A program made the position numbers and the translations under genes. This document shows, piece by piece, positions 1 to 9,290 of a DNA stretch of 64,000 nt. Position 1 is the first letter of the stretch, and each line of letters starts with the position of its first letter. The stretch lies in contig NZ_BAAAEI010000014.1 in assembly GCF_039522935.1 (NCBI RefSeq), forward strand, positions 181,921-245,920. The letters are read 5' to 3'. The notes under the pieces were generated by a model that did not search any database, was not told the origin of the DNA, and worked only from the letters and a program-made list of their open reading frames with translations. Source of the stretch: Bowmanella denitrificans (GTDB lineage: Bacteria > Pseudomonadota > Gammaproteobacteria > Enterobacterales > Alteromonadaceae).

Positions 1-40
1 CTTCTGTGCCATTCGAGTGTTATAAGGTAGGGGAAAAGCA

Positions 41-59
41 GACCGGCTTAGCACCGGTC
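41..59 (-). terminator. Rho-independent terminator of ppc
   Basis: Read on the minus strand, GACCGG and CCGGTC arms with a 7-nt loop are followed by a T-rich tail (CTTTTC). It lies about 10 bp beyond the ppc stop codon. Confidence 0.6.
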
Positions 60-68
60 CGCTACCTG

Positions 69-2687
69 TTACCCAGTGTTACGCATTCCCACAGCGATAC
101 CGGCAATAGCCACCATCATTGCCCGTTCCAGGGTTGGGTTTTCACCTTGCTGCTTACGCACCCGGTCCAGTAATTCTATTTGCAACAGGTGTAATGGCTC
201 CAGATAGGCAGCACGGATTTGCATGGATTCCTTGCCTTGTGGGTCCTGTTCCAGCGCACTGCTTTGTTTCATCAGTTTAAAGATCATCGCCTGACTTTGC
301 TCAAGCTCTTCGCGTAGCGCTTTGCCGAAGTACTGCAGCGATTCGGGTACCAGGCGTTTGTCATACTCAGCGCTGATGCGTGCATCCGCCTTGGCAAACA
401 CCATGTCGAGCATCGACAGACGGGTTTTGAAAAAGGGCCAGTCGCTGATCATCTCATCCAGTATTTTCTGCTGTGTGCCATTGTCCAGCGCATATTTTAC
501 CGCTTTCATTACACCTAACCATGAAGGCAGCACCAGACGATTTTGTGCCCAGGCAAATATCCAGGGAATAGCGCGCAGGCTTTCCACCCCACCATCGGGT
601 TTACGCTTGGACGGACGACTGCCAAGTGGCAGCTTGCCTAATTCCTCTTCAGGGGTGGCCGCGCGAAAGTAGGGCACAAAATTGGCGTCTTCACGCACTA
701 CTGCACGGTAGTTATCACAGCCTTGTGCGGCCATCTCGTTCATCAGGTTGCGCCATTCAGCTTTTGGCGCTGGCGGCGGCAACAACATGGCTTCCAGAAT
801 AGCGCTGGCATAAAGTTTCAGACTGCGGTTGGCCAGTGCTGGCATGCCAAACTTGTAGCGAATGGTCTCGCCCTGTTCGGTGACCCGAAAACCGCCTTTT
901 AGTGAACCTGGAGGTTGGGACAAAATCGCTGCATGAGCCGGCAGGCCACCCCGACCGATAGTACCGCCACGACCATGGAATAAGGTCAGTTCAATGCCTT
1001 TGCTATCGGCCAGCGCCACCAATTGCTCCTGAGACTGGTACTGCCCCCAGCCAGCGGCTAGCGCTCCGGCATCTTTGGCTGAATCCGAGTAGCCAATCAT
1101 TATGTACTGTCGACCTTGGATATAACCGCGATACCAGTCAATATCCAGTAGCTTACCTGTAACGTCTGCGGCGTTATTCAGGTCATCCAGGGTTTCAAAC
1201 AAAGGTGCCACTGGCATTGGCCAGTTGATACCCGCTTCTTGTAGTAGCAATTGCACTGCCAATACGTCGGAGGGCTGACTGGCCATGGAAATAATGTAAA
1301 TGCCAAAACCATCTTTGCTTTGCGATGCGATAACCGCACAGGTATCCAGCACTTCCTGCACTTCTTTACTTGGTTGCCATTTGCGTGGCAACAGAGGACG
1401 ACGCGATGACAATTCCCGTAACAGGAAGGATTGCTTGTCTTCTTCACTCCAACTTAAATAATCGCCGATGCCAAGGTAGCGGGTCAGTTCACTTAATACC
1501 TGACTGTGGCGTTCTGAATGTTGACGGACATCCAGTTTTAACAAGTGAATACCAAAACAGTGGGCTCGGCGGATAGTATCCAGCAGCTCAGCGTTGGCAA
1601 TACTGGCCAGGCCGGTGTCCACCAGCGACTGATAACATAGCAGCAATGGCTCAATCAGCTCCGCCTGACTGTTTACCCAAGTGGCAGGTGAGCCGCCCTG
1701 ATCGTTAATAAAGGCATCAATACCATCATGGGTCGCCTCCAGTTTATCGCGCAACTTGCGTAGGATATGACGATAAGGCTCCCTGTGATGCTCGGCAGCT
1801 TCCATCAATGCCGGTGTGCCGTGGCTCATTGACAATTCAGCCTGGAGCTTATTCAGATCATTGAAAAACAACCTGGCCGCGCGTTTTCTGGCCAGCAACA
1901 ACACCTGTTCGGTCACTTTGGCCGTGACAAAGGGATTACCATCTCTGTCACCGCCCATCCAGGATGAGAACCTTACCGGGCAGGCATCCAACGGCATGGG
2001 CTGGTCAAACTCGGCACGAAACTTATCATCCATTTCGCGCAAAAACTGCGGAACAGCGTCCCACAAGGAGTTTTCTATAACTGAAAAGCCCCATTGCGCT
2101 TCATCTACCGGGGTAGGTCGTACCGAGCGGATTTCTTCGGTATGCCAGGCCTGACAAATCAGTGCTGAGATTCTTTTCAACAGTTTGGCGCGGTCCTCGC
2201 TGCTCAGTTCATAACCATGAATGGTGGCCAGACAGTTGGCCAGTTCACTGTATTTGTGAATCAGGGTGCGTCGCGTCACTTCTGTGGGGTGCGCGGTTAG
2301 TACTAAATCTATTCGCAGCTGGGCCAGCGCTTGCTGGAAACTGCGACCCGCCATGCTGGTGCCTTTTAGTTTGCTGCTAAGCTGATCCAGTGGGTCTTCC
2401 GACGGCTGGGAGCTGTTAAATTCCTGCTCGGCAATATTGGCCAGGTTCAGAAATTGGGCGAACGCGCGGCCAACAGTGAGTAAGTCTGTATCTTCAAGCT
2501 CGCTGAACAGCGACTGCAATTCATGTCTGGCCTGCTCATCGCCCTGAGACGAACTGCGCCCTTGCTTGCGAATTGTTTCGATCCTGTCTAACCAGGTTTT
2601 GCCCAATTGGGCTTCGATGGTTTCACCCAGAATACTGCCTAGTTCTCTGACAGTTTCCATCAACTGATGATCGATTGGCGCTGACAT
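69..2687 (-). CDS. ppc: Phosphoenolpyruvate carboxylase
   Basis: Cytosolic anaplerotic enzyme that carboxylates PEP with bicarbonate to oxaloacetate. At 872 aa it has the usual bacterial length. Visible family motifs are VLTAHPTEVTRR (catalytic His133), GGDRDGNPFVT, FHGRGGTIGRGG and the C-terminal MRNTG. An upstream in-frame start would add 12 residues, but the ATG at 2687 follows a GGAGG ribosome site at normal spacing and gives the expected N-terminus MSAPIDHQL. The gene is monocistronic, ends in a terminator, and has a HexR-like palindrome about 47 bp upstream, which suggests control by the central-carbon regulator HexR. The family call is certain; the regulation is inferred. Confidence 0.97.
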   Translation of the reverse strand: MSAPIDHQLMETVRELGSILGETIEAQLGKTWLDRIETIRKQGRSSSQGDEQARHELQSLFSELEDTDLLTVGRAFAQFLNLANIAEQEFNSSQPSEDPLDQLSSKLKGTSMAGRSFQQALAQLRIDLVLTAHPTEVTRRTLIHKYSELANCLATIHGYELSSEDRAKLLKRISALICQAWHTEEIRSVRPTPVDEAQWGFSVIENSLWDAVPQFLREMDDKFRAEFDQPMPLDACPVRFSSWMGGDRDGNPFVTAKVTEQVLLLARKRAARLFFNDLNKLQAELSMSHGTPALMEAAEHHREPYRHILRKLRDKLEATHDGIDAFINDQGGSPATWVNSQAELIEPLLLCYQSLVDTGLASIANAELLDTIRRAHCFGIHLLKLDVRQHSERHSQVLSELTRYLGIGDYLSWSEEDKQSFLLRELSSRRPLLPRKWQPSKEVQEVLDTCAVIASQSKDGFGIYIISMASQPSDVLAVQLLLQEAGINWPMPVAPLFETLDDLNNAADVTGKLLDIDWYRGYIQGRQYIMIGYSDSAKDAGALAAGWGQYQSQEQLVALADSKGIELTLFHGRGGTIGRGGLPAHAAILSQPPGSLKGGFRVTEQGETIRYKFGMPALANRSLKLYASAILEAMLLPPPAPKAEWRNLMNEMAAQGCDNYRAVVREDANFVPYFRAATPEEELGKLPLGSRPSKRKPDGGVESLRAIPWIFAWAQNRLVLPSWLGVMKAVKYALDNGTQQKILDEMISDWPFFKTRLSMLDMVFAKADARISAEYDKRLVPESLQYFGKALREELEQSQAMIFKLMKQSSALEQDPQGKESMQIRAAYLEPLHLLQIELLDRVRKQQGENPTLERAMMVAIAGIAVGMRNTG

Positions 2688-2733
2688 GCGGTCCTCCAAC
2701 TTGTTGCAGATTAAGCGGGTCATCCCGTCTATT

Positions 2734-2750
2734 TTGTAATTTAATTACAA
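2734..2750. promoter_or_regulatory. HexR-like operator upstream of ppc
   Basis: A perfect 17-bp palindrome, TTGTAATTTAATTACAA, contains TGTAATnnnATTACA. This matches the site known for HexR, the KDPG-responsive RpiR-family regulator of central carbon genes in Shewanella and relatives. A second copy lies before the neighbouring CBM48 gene. Confidence 0.65.
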
Positions 2751-2855
2751 TAACCCGAATCGACCTGCTTGTCGAAACTTTGCCTGATATGTTGTGCAGA
2801 AAATAAAATAACAGGAAGGGCTACGGGATTGCAGCCCTGGCGGGAAACACTCAAT

Positions 2856-3164
2856 TCATACTGAAATCACAGAGTTATCTTCCAAAGATAGCGGCGAGGG
2901 CACATAGGTGTCGGCATTCCAGTCGTTCTCCCATGTCTTGTCATCCAGCAGATAGCGAAACTGATATTGACTGTCCTTAGGCAAATCAAGAGTAGTGGTA
3001 AAGTCACCGTTCTTCAGCTTTTTCATGGGCTCAGCACTGGTGTCCCAGGCGTTAAAGTCACCCAATAACCGAACCCTGTCAGCATGTTGGGCTTCTTCTT
3101 TGGACAGCTTAAAGGTAACTTTGCATACAGGTTTGGATTTGAGATATTGCTTTTTAAAACTCAT
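2856..3164 (-). CDS. Small CBM48 (glycogen-binding, isoamylase N-terminal-like) protein
   Basis: The 102-aa protein consists of almost nothing but a carbohydrate-binding module family 48 fold. Visible are VRLLGDFNAWD near residues 31-41, a TTTLDLP strand, and YQFRYLLDDKTWENDWNADTY, the typical glycogen/AMPK-beta signature. It has no signal peptide and no catalytic domain, so a cytosolic glycogen- or alpha-glucan-binding accessory role is likely. GGAG lies 8 nt before the ATG. It sits between ppc and a divergent RND operon and has its own HexR-like palindrome, which links it to carbon-storage control. The substrate is inferred. Confidence 0.85.
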   Translation of the reverse strand: MSFKKQYLKSKPVCKVTFKLSKEEAQHADRVRLLGDFNAWDTSAEPMKKLKNGDFTTTLDLPKDSQYQFRYLLDDKTWENDWNADTYVPSPLSLEDNSVISV

Positions 3165-3182
3165 CGCGGATGCTCCTTTCTT

Positions 3183-3197
3183 TGTAATAAAATTACA
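3183..3197. promoter_or_regulatory. HexR-like operator upstream of the CBM48 gene
   Basis: The palindrome TGTAATAAAATTACA matches TGTAATnnnATTACA, the same motif found before ppc. It lies 19 bp upstream of the CBM48 start codon, so bound protein would be expected to block transcription or its start. Confidence 0.6.
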
Positions 3198-3415
3198 TTT
3201 GTTTGCTGTATCCTTATCATCTATACCAGAGTTGAGCGAAATTACAGCAATTTAGAATGAATAAGGTTAAAACCGATGGCTATATACTTAACGTCGTGCA
3301 CATAGCTGACAGTCAATAACGGCGAAGCTGAAAACTTAACAAAATCAATAGCGCATTCGCGTTATTAAGCAATTAAACTAGCGTTTGTATCGTGACTTAT
3401 TACAAAGGGTTGTCC

Positions 3416-4609
3416 ATGAGTAGTCGCTTGAAAAAGGTGGTGTTACCTATTGGTATTATTCTGCTGGCCGGGGTTGTGGCAGCCATTATGATCTTCAGCC
3501 GTAAACCACCGGCAAAAGTGGCACATGAAACGCAGGCGTTTCTGGTAGAGGTGATACAAGTCAGCAAAAGGGATGTGGATTTTCAGGTTAAATCGCAGGG
3601 CACCGTCATCCCCAGAACCCAAACTACGTTGAGTAGCCAGGTCAGTGGCAAGATTGTGGAATTATCTGCTGACTTTATTGAAGGTGGCTTGTTTAATAAA
3701 GGTGATGTGCTGATCAAGTTGGAACAAGCCGATTACCTCACGGAACTCAAATCTGCCGAAGCACAGCTGGCCAGTGCTAAGGCAGCGTTGCAGGAAGAAC
3801 AAGCCAGGGGCAAGGTGGCAGCGGAGGATTGGAAAACTGTTAAAAACAGTATCGCACCGGAATTAGGCCTCAGAAAGCCACAGTTGCAGAAAGAAAAGGC
3901 TAATGTCCTGGCTGCTGAAGCACAATTAGAGCGGGCCCAACGCAATCTTGAAAGAACATTAATACGCGCACCTTATGATGGCCTGGTAAAAAGTAAAACG
4001 GTGGATATTGGCCAGTTTGTTGCTGTGGGTACCCAATTAGGGGTGATTTATGGCACTGATGTTGCCGAAGTCCGTTTACCCCTGAGTGACAATGACCTGG
4101 CCTATCTGGCGTTACCTTCACATCAGGACGTATCAGAAGTGAGTTTGACATCTGTCGTCGCCGGACAGCCACTTAGCTGGCAGGCAAAGCTGGTGCGCAG
4201 TGAAGGGGTATTAGATCCGCAAAGTCGGGTTATTTACGCAGTGGCGGAAGTCAGCGATCCCTACCTTAGAAAACAAGAACAGCATGCTGCAGCACTTAAA
4301 TTCGGGCGTTTTGTCTCGGCCACCATTCGCGGAAACCATGCCAGAGACCTGGTGGTATTGCCACGTCATGTTTTACGGCTCGACGGCACGGTTCTGGTGG
4401 TGGACCAAGAGCTTAAGCTGCAAATACGACCGGTTAACATAGTACGTGCAGACGAACGCCATGTGTATATCGACAACGGGTTGCAGGAAGGTGAAAAGGT
4501 CACCGTGAGTGCTGTGCCCAACCCGGTCAATGGCATGCCGGTCAGATTGAACAGCGATAGAGGATCTCAGGCGGAAGATAGCACGGCGCCTGGTGGAGAC
4601 GGGCAATGA
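3416..4609 (+). CDS. RND efflux periplasmic adaptor (membrane fusion protein)
   Basis: The 397-aa HlyD/AcrA-type adaptor links an inner-membrane RND pump to an outer-membrane channel. One N-terminal transmembrane anchor (about residues 6-26, rich in V/I/L/A) is followed by a lipoyl/barrel-sandwich half (GTVIPRTQTTLSSQVSGKI), an alpha-hairpin rich in A/E/K/Q, and the second lipoyl half (LIRAPYDGLV). An upstream GTG at 3392 is possible, but the ATG at 3416 follows AAGGG and starts directly at the anchor. The stop overlaps the permease start by 4 bp, so the two are translationally coupled. No TolC-like gene is adjacent. Confidence 0.92.
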   Translation: MSSRLKKVVLPIGIILLAGVVAAIMIFSRKPPAKVAHETQAFLVEVIQVSKRDVDFQVKSQGTVIPRTQTTLSSQVSGKIVELSADFIEGGLFNKGDVLIKLEQADYLTELKSAEAQLASAKAALQEEQARGKVAAEDWKTVKNSIAPELGLRKPQLQKEKANVLAAEAQLERAQRNLERTLIRAPYDGLVKSKTVDIGQFVAVGTQLGVIYGTDVAEVRLPLSDNDLAYLALPSHQDVSEVSLTSVVAGQPLSWQAKLVRSEGVLDPQSRVIYAVAEVSDPYLRKQEQHAAALKFGRFVSATIRGNHARDLVVLPRHVLRLDGTVLVVDQELKLQIRPVNIVRADERHVYIDNGLQEGEKVTVSAVPNPVNGMPVRLNSDRGSQAEDSTAPGGDGQ

Positions 4610-7600
4610 GTCGTATCGACACCCATAAAGGGGTTATTGCCTGGTTTGCACGCAATTCTGTGGCTGCCAATCTGTTGATGCTGATTATCATCATTGGCGG
4701 ATTAATGGGGGCGTTCAGCATCCGTAAACAGGTTTTCCCCACCTTTGAATTTAACATTGTCAATGTTCGTGTGCCTTATCTTGGTGCTGCGCCACAGGAA
4801 GTGGAAGAAGGGGTGTTGATTAAGATTGAAGAAGCCATCAAGGATATCGAAGGCATTAAAAAGATTACCGCCACCGCCACCGAAGGGATGGGCACAGTCA
4901 GTATTGAAGTGGAAGAAGATTACGATCCGCTGCTGGTGTTGGATGAGGTCAAAGTTCAAGTAGATGCCATTCCCAGCTTTCCAGAGAACATAGAAAAACC
5001 TGTTATTTACCGGCAAAAATCCACCCAGACAGTGCTGTGGGTGGCTTTGTACGGCGATACATCCGAAACCATATTAAAAGAGCTGGCCAAGGGGCTACGT
5101 GACAATATTGCCAATTTGCCCGGTGTGACAAATGTACAGGTGGTAGGAGCCCGCAATTACGAAGTGTCAGTGGAAATATCAGAGTTGCAACTGCAGCAAT
5201 ATGGTCTGACGTTCACAGAGTTAGTCAATGCGGTGCGCCGCACATCTATTGATTTACCCGGTGGCAGTATTCGCTCAGAAGACGGTGACATTCTGCTGCG
5301 GGCGAAAGGCCAGGCCTACAATGGTCGGGACTTTGCCGAGATTGTGCTGTTAACCCGCGCGGATGGTACCCGTTTAACCCTGGGCGATATTGCGACGATT
5401 CGCGACGGTTTTGTGGAAGATCCTAATTTTGCTGAGTTTGATGGTAAATCAGCGGTGAATGTCAGGGTTAATGCCATAGGTGATCAGAATGCCCTGAAGA
5501 TTTCGGAAACCGTCAATGCGTATTTAACAGAGCAAAAAGACAAATGGCCGCCCGGTATCAGTGCAGATACCTGGGGTGACAGCTCTTTTTACCTGGCTGA
5601 TCGCCTCAATATGATGCTGAGCAATATGGCCATGGGGGCGTTGCTGGTGTTTTTGGTGTTGTCTTTGTTCTTAAAGATTCGCCTGGCCTTTTGGGTCATT
5701 GTGGGTCTGCCGGTGTGTTTTCTGGGCACGCTGCTGTTAATGCCATCCGCATTCTTTGACCTGTCTATTAATATGATCAGCTTGTTCGGCTTTATTCTGG
5801 TGCTGGGCATAGTGGTTGACGATGCTATTGTGATGGGGGAGTCTGCCTACTCAGAGATTGATCGCAAAGGACACAATGCCGACAATGTGATTGCCGGTGT
5901 GAAAAAAGTCGCGATGCCTGCAACCTTCGGTGTGCTAACCACAGTTGCGGCGTTTACGCCGATGTTAATGGTGCCTGGCACCTTTGGGGTGATTTGGAAA
6001 ACTATTGGTTGGGTGGTGATTCTTTGCCTGTTGTTTTCTTTAATTGAATCCAAGCTAATTCTGCCTGCTCACTTGGTGCATATGAAAACCACCCCATATG
6101 ACCCGGCCAAGGCCAATCGTTTTCAACGATTCCGCGACTTTTTTGCCGAAGGTATTAAACGTTTTGTACAGCATCGCTATCAGCCCTTATTGGAAAAGGC
6201 CGTGCGCAACAGGTATACCACGCTGGCTTGCTTTATTGCCGCGCTGATTTTAACCGTGGGGCTGTTTGGCAGTGGGCTGGTCAGGTTTGTATTTTTTCCC
6301 ACCATTCCAAGCGACTTTATGTCGGCCACAGTGCAAATGGAACCCGGTTCATCCATTAGTCAACGAGACTTGGCTATCCGCAAAATTTTGGATGCCCTAT
6401 ATGATATGGACAAAGCCGTCGCTGAACAAAATGGTGCCGGTGTGGTAAAGCACTCCATGGCGTTTGACCAGGGTAATTTGGGCGGCCAGGTGTTTGTGGA
6501 GCTGTCAAAAGGGGAAACCCGGGAACTGGACGCCTTTGCGATTCAGGATAAATGGCGGCAATTTATTCCCGATCTGCCTGGGGTTAAAAACGTCGATGTG
6601 GGCGACCCAGGAGGGCCGGGCGGTGGCTCTGATATTTCACTGCAATTCAGCGGCACCAATCTCATCGAACTGCGCGCCGCTACTGAAGAAATCAAGCAAC
6701 ACCTGGCAAGCTATGACGGTGTCGTGGATATTCAGGACGATTTTTCCGGCGGCAGTGATGAGATCCGTTTGCATATAAAGCCCCAGGCCGAGGCTATGGG
6801 CTTGAGTCTGGAAAATCTGGCACGGCAGGTGCGCTACGGTTTTTACGGTGCCGAAGCACAGCGTATTCAACGGGGCGATGAGGAAGTCAAGGTAATGGTG
6901 CGTTATCCAAAGGATGAACGCAGCTCCATCGGGCATTTGGAAAATATGCGTATCCGCACCCCAGATGGACATGAGGTGCCATTTTCTGAGGTGGCAGACA
7001 TAGAGCTGGCGCAGGGCTATGGTTCTATTGTACGTATTAATGGCGTGCGCTCAATTACGGTATCGGCAAAAGTGAATAAAGCCGTGACTGAGCCAGGTAA
7101 CGTGGTGAGTGAGGTTACCAGTCACTATGTGCCTGGATTGCTGGAACGCTACCCGTCAGTGTCTTTTGGCCTGGAAGGCGCTTCCAAGGAAGAAGGCGAG
7201 GCCTTGATGAGCCTGGCTCAGGGCGCGATTTTCGCCTTGTTTGCCATTTATGCCCTGATGGCCGTGCCACTTAAATCTTATTCGCAGCCACTTATTATTA
7301 TGTCGGTAATACCTTTTGGTATTGTGGGTGCCATCGTTGGCCATTTGTTATTGGGGCATGCGGTGAGTGTTTTATCTTTATGCGGCATTATTGCCTTGTC
7401 TGGGGTGGTGGTGAACGACAGCCTGATTATGGTGGACTTTGTTAATCGCGCCAGAGCGGAAGGGCACTCATTGCTGGAATCTGCCATTCAGGCTGGAACT
7501 CAACGTTTCCGTGCTATCGTCCTGACCTCACTGACGACCTTTATGGGGTTAATGCCTATCGTGTTTGAACGCAGTTTGCAGGCACAGATTGTGATTCCCA

Positions 7601-7728
7601 TGGCGATTTCACTGGCATTTGGGATCTTGTTTGCCACGGTTATCACTTTATTGCTGGTGCCTTGTTTATATCTGATTCTGAATGATATACGTAGCGTGTT
7701 CAGTCGGAAGTCTGCTTATGCAGTCTAG
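4606..7728 (+). CDS. RND efflux permease, HAE1 family
   Basis: The 1040-aa inner-membrane proton/substrate antiporter has the two-fold RND layout: TM1 near residue 20, a large periplasmic loop, TM2-6 at about 335-490, a second loop and TM8-12 at about 850-1030. The proton-relay Asp pair in TM4 is visible in VLGIVVDDAIVMGES, and the repeat half carries GVVVNDSLIMVDF. The N-terminus MSRIDTHKGVIAWFARN resembles VexH-like HAE1 pumps rather than AcrB. It overlaps the adaptor gene by ATGA. The substrate cannot be read from sequence; drugs, bile-like detergents or lipophilic compounds are usual for the family. Confidence 0.93.
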   Translation: MSRIDTHKGVIAWFARNSVAANLLMLIIIIGGLMGAFSIRKQVFPTFEFNIVNVRVPYLGAAPQEVEEGVLIKIEEAIKDIEGIKKITATATEGMGTVSIEVEEDYDPLLVLDEVKVQVDAIPSFPENIEKPVIYRQKSTQTVLWVALYGDTSETILKELAKGLRDNIANLPGVTNVQVVGARNYEVSVEISELQLQQYGLTFTELVNAVRRTSIDLPGGSIRSEDGDILLRAKGQAYNGRDFAEIVLLTRADGTRLTLGDIATIRDGFVEDPNFAEFDGKSAVNVRVNAIGDQNALKISETVNAYLTEQKDKWPPGISADTWGDSSFYLADRLNMMLSNMAMGALLVFLVLSLFLKIRLAFWVIVGLPVCFLGTLLLMPSAFFDLSINMISLFGFILVLGIVVDDAIVMGESAYSEIDRKGHNADNVIAGVKKVAMPATFGVLTTVAAFTPMLMVPGTFGVIWKTIGWVVILCLLFSLIESKLILPAHLVHMKTTPYDPAKANRFQRFRDFFAEGIKRFVQHRYQPLLEKAVRNRYTTLACFIAALILTVGLFGSGLVRFVFFPTIPSDFMSATVQMEPGSSISQRDLAIRKILDALYDMDKAVAEQNGAGVVKHSMAFDQGNLGGQVFVELSKGETRELDAFAIQDKWRQFIPDLPGVKNVDVGDPGGPGGGSDISLQFSGTNLIELRAATEEIKQHLASYDGVVDIQDDFSGGSDEIRLHIKPQAEAMGLSLENLARQVRYGFYGAEAQRIQRGDEEVKVMVRYPKDERSSIGHLENMRIRTPDGHEVPFSEVADIELAQGYGSIVRINGVRSITVSAKVNKAVTEPGNVVSEVTSHYVPGLLERYPSVSFGLEGASKEEGEALMSLAQGAIFALFAIYALMAVPLKSYSQPLIIMSVIPFGIVGAIVGHLLLGHAVSVLSLCGIIALSGVVVNDSLIMVDFVNRARAEGHSLLESAIQAGTQRFRAIVLTSLTTFMGLMPIVFERSLQAQIVIPMAISLAFGILFATVITLLLVPCLYLILNDIRSVFSRKSAYAV

Positions 7729-7746
7729 ATGTCATACACCAAAAAA

Positions 7747-7777
7747 ATAAAAAAGCCCCGAACAGGGGCTTAATTTT
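7747..7777. terminator. Bidirectional terminator between RND permease and RRM gene
   Basis: AAGCCCC and GGGGCTT arms (7753-7759 and 7765-7771) with a 5-nt loop have an A-run on the left and TAATTTT on the right, so the hairpin can end both converging transcripts. A second inverted repeat (CCCGAAAC / GTTTCGGG, 7787-7806) lies beside it. Confidence 0.8.
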
Positions 7778-7821
7778 ACGCAGTTACCCGAAACCAGGGT
7801 TTCGGGATTCACTTCCTTGTA

Positions 7822-8106
7822 TTAGAAGCGACCACGGCTGTTAGAGTGACCACCAGTTCTTGGCTTAGGTGGACGAGCTTCGTTAACTACCAGGGCACGA
7901 CCGGAAACTTCTTTACCGTTCAGACTCTCGATGGCAGCTTCAGCCTCAGCACGATTTTCGAACTCGACAAAACCAAAGCCTTTAGAGCGATTGGTTTCAC
8001 GGTCTGTGATGATTTTGGCGGAGCTAACGGCACCGAACGCAGCAAAAGCTGCTTCCAAATCAGCGTCTGTCATTTGATATGACAAGTTTCCAACATATAG
8101 TTTCAT
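7822..8106 (-). CDS. Glycine-poor RRM RNA-binding protein
   Basis: The 94-aa protein is a single RNA-recognition motif. RNP2 (LYVGNL) starts at residue 3, RNP1 (KGFGFVEF) lies mid-domain, and a short Arg/Gly/Ser-rich tail ends in SRGRF. Proteins of this kind are found in many gammaproteobacteria and cyanobacteria and are often cold-induced; they bind RNA in the cytosol. A GTG five codons upstream is possible, but the ATG at 8106 gives the family-typical MKLYVGNL start. The gene stands alone with about 215 bp of upstream sequence in which I see no clear gene. Its RNA targets are unknown. Confidence 0.92.
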   Translation of the reverse strand: MKLYVGNLSYQMTDADLEAAFAAFGAVSSAKIITDRETNRSKGFGFVEFENRAEAEAAIESLNGKEVSGRALVVNEARPPKPRTGGHSNSRGRF

Positions 8107-8323
8107 TGCAAGTTTTCTCACGGCTGTTAAGTATCTACGCCATCAAGGGAGCCAACAGCCAGAATCGCCCGATGTCGCGTGACCGGCAACCATTGCCTGC
8201 CACTTGGTTCATTTCTAGTTTGAGGCAAACAACCAGTAAGAGCAACAAAGATTTACGCAAAAATTGATTATTTCCTGTTCAGATTCAAGCAATCACGGAA
8301 TTCTGTCTGCTCGAACACTGACT

Positions 8324-8974
8324 TTAGCGCTCTGAACTCTCTATTACTTCGTTTTCTGCCCGTGCATCCTCGTACCATTGTCGCATGGCATGCAGAGACA
8401 GTATCTGTTCCTGATAGCGTTTAATTCTGGCATTTCGGGGCGTGACGCCATAGGTTTTAAAGCGGGTGACAATCGGTGCATACATGGCATCGGCAATACT
8501 AAACTGGTTGAACAGGAATGGGCCGTCGTGGCAGTCAAGACAATCTTGCCAGATATCCTGCACCCGTTCGATGTCGGCAGCCAGCGCTTCGGTGATATCC
8601 ACATGTACCGCCACTTTTCGGCAGTTCATCGGCATTAACTGGCGCAGCGTCGAAAAGCCGCTGTGCATTTCCGCACTGATACTGCGAGCCCTGGCTCTGG
8701 CAGCCTTGTCTGTCGGCCAGGCATGAATCGCAGGGAAGGCTTCAGCCAGATATTCCATAATTGCCAGGGAATCCCATATCAGCAGGCTATCCTGTTTCAG
8801 TACTGGCACTAGGCCTGCAGGCGAGCGCTGCAAAAGCGCGTCTTTACTGTTGGGTTGGTACAACGCGATGCGTTCTTCAGCAAAAGCAATGTCATTGACC
8901 TTCATCAGCAACCAGGGCCGTAAAGACCAGGAGGAGTAATTTTTATTGCCAATAACCAGGGTGAGTCCTGCCAT
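8324..8974 (-). CDS. Glutathione S-transferase family protein
   Basis: The 216-aa cytosolic protein has a thioredoxin-fold N-terminal domain (LTLVIGNKNYSSWSLRPW, with a probable catalytic Ser in the SSWS stretch), the glutathione-binding PVL...D-S-AIMEYL segment near residues 57-76, and an all-helical C-terminal domain. This order resembles the YfcF/zeta-like GSTs. The reaction would be glutathione conjugation, isomerisation or thiol reduction; the substrate is not evident. It is a single gene between the RRM gene and the cyclic-di-GMP gene with no operon partner. Confidence 0.88.
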   Translation of the reverse strand: MAGLTLVIGNKNYSSWSLRPWLLMKVNDIAFAEERIALYQPNSKDALLQRSPAGLVPVLKQDSLLIWDSLAIMEYLAEAFPAIHAWPTDKAARARARSISAEMHSGFSTLRQLMPMNCRKVAVHVDITEALAADIERVQDIWQDCLDCHDGPFLFNQFSIADAMYAPIVTRFKTYGVTPRNARIKRYQEQILSLHAMRQWYEDARAENEVIESSER

Positions 8975-9290
8975 GGGAGTCCTTAAATTAACCAGTCAGT
9001 TGAGGGTATCAAGCTAACCCTAACCGCACATAAAAGGAAGTCAGATATGAGCGCAGAAATGCAAAGCAGATATCAGTGTCACGATTGAATAAATGTATAG
9101 ACACTTTTACCTAGAATTTGCTGACAAACTTTAGGTTGATCATGTAGGCTTCTTTTTGAACAAATGGTGATATGTGTAGTTTTCATCATGGGGCATTGGA
9201 TGTGCCCCGGGTGGTAACGATGCTTACGGAAAGCATCCATGCGACGACTTTGTGCGTTTGCCAACTGACAAGATCATTAGGTTGTTTCTG
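8975..9290. other. Intergenic region with two tandem leader hairpins
   Basis: The 316 bp hold no credible gene. Two short perfect hairpins stand together just before the cyclic-di-GMP gene: GGGGCA/TGCCCC at 9190-9208 and GATGCTT/AAGCATC at 9219-9237. Neither is followed by a U-run. I do not recognise a known riboswitch, and the conserved core of the GEMM cyclic-di-GMP riboswitches was not seen. Confidence 0.4.

Noticed and set aside
9190..9237. Cyclic-di-GMP riboswitch before the GGDEF/EAL gene
   Set aside because: The tandem hairpins do not contain the conserved GEMM core sequences, so only generic leader structure is reported.
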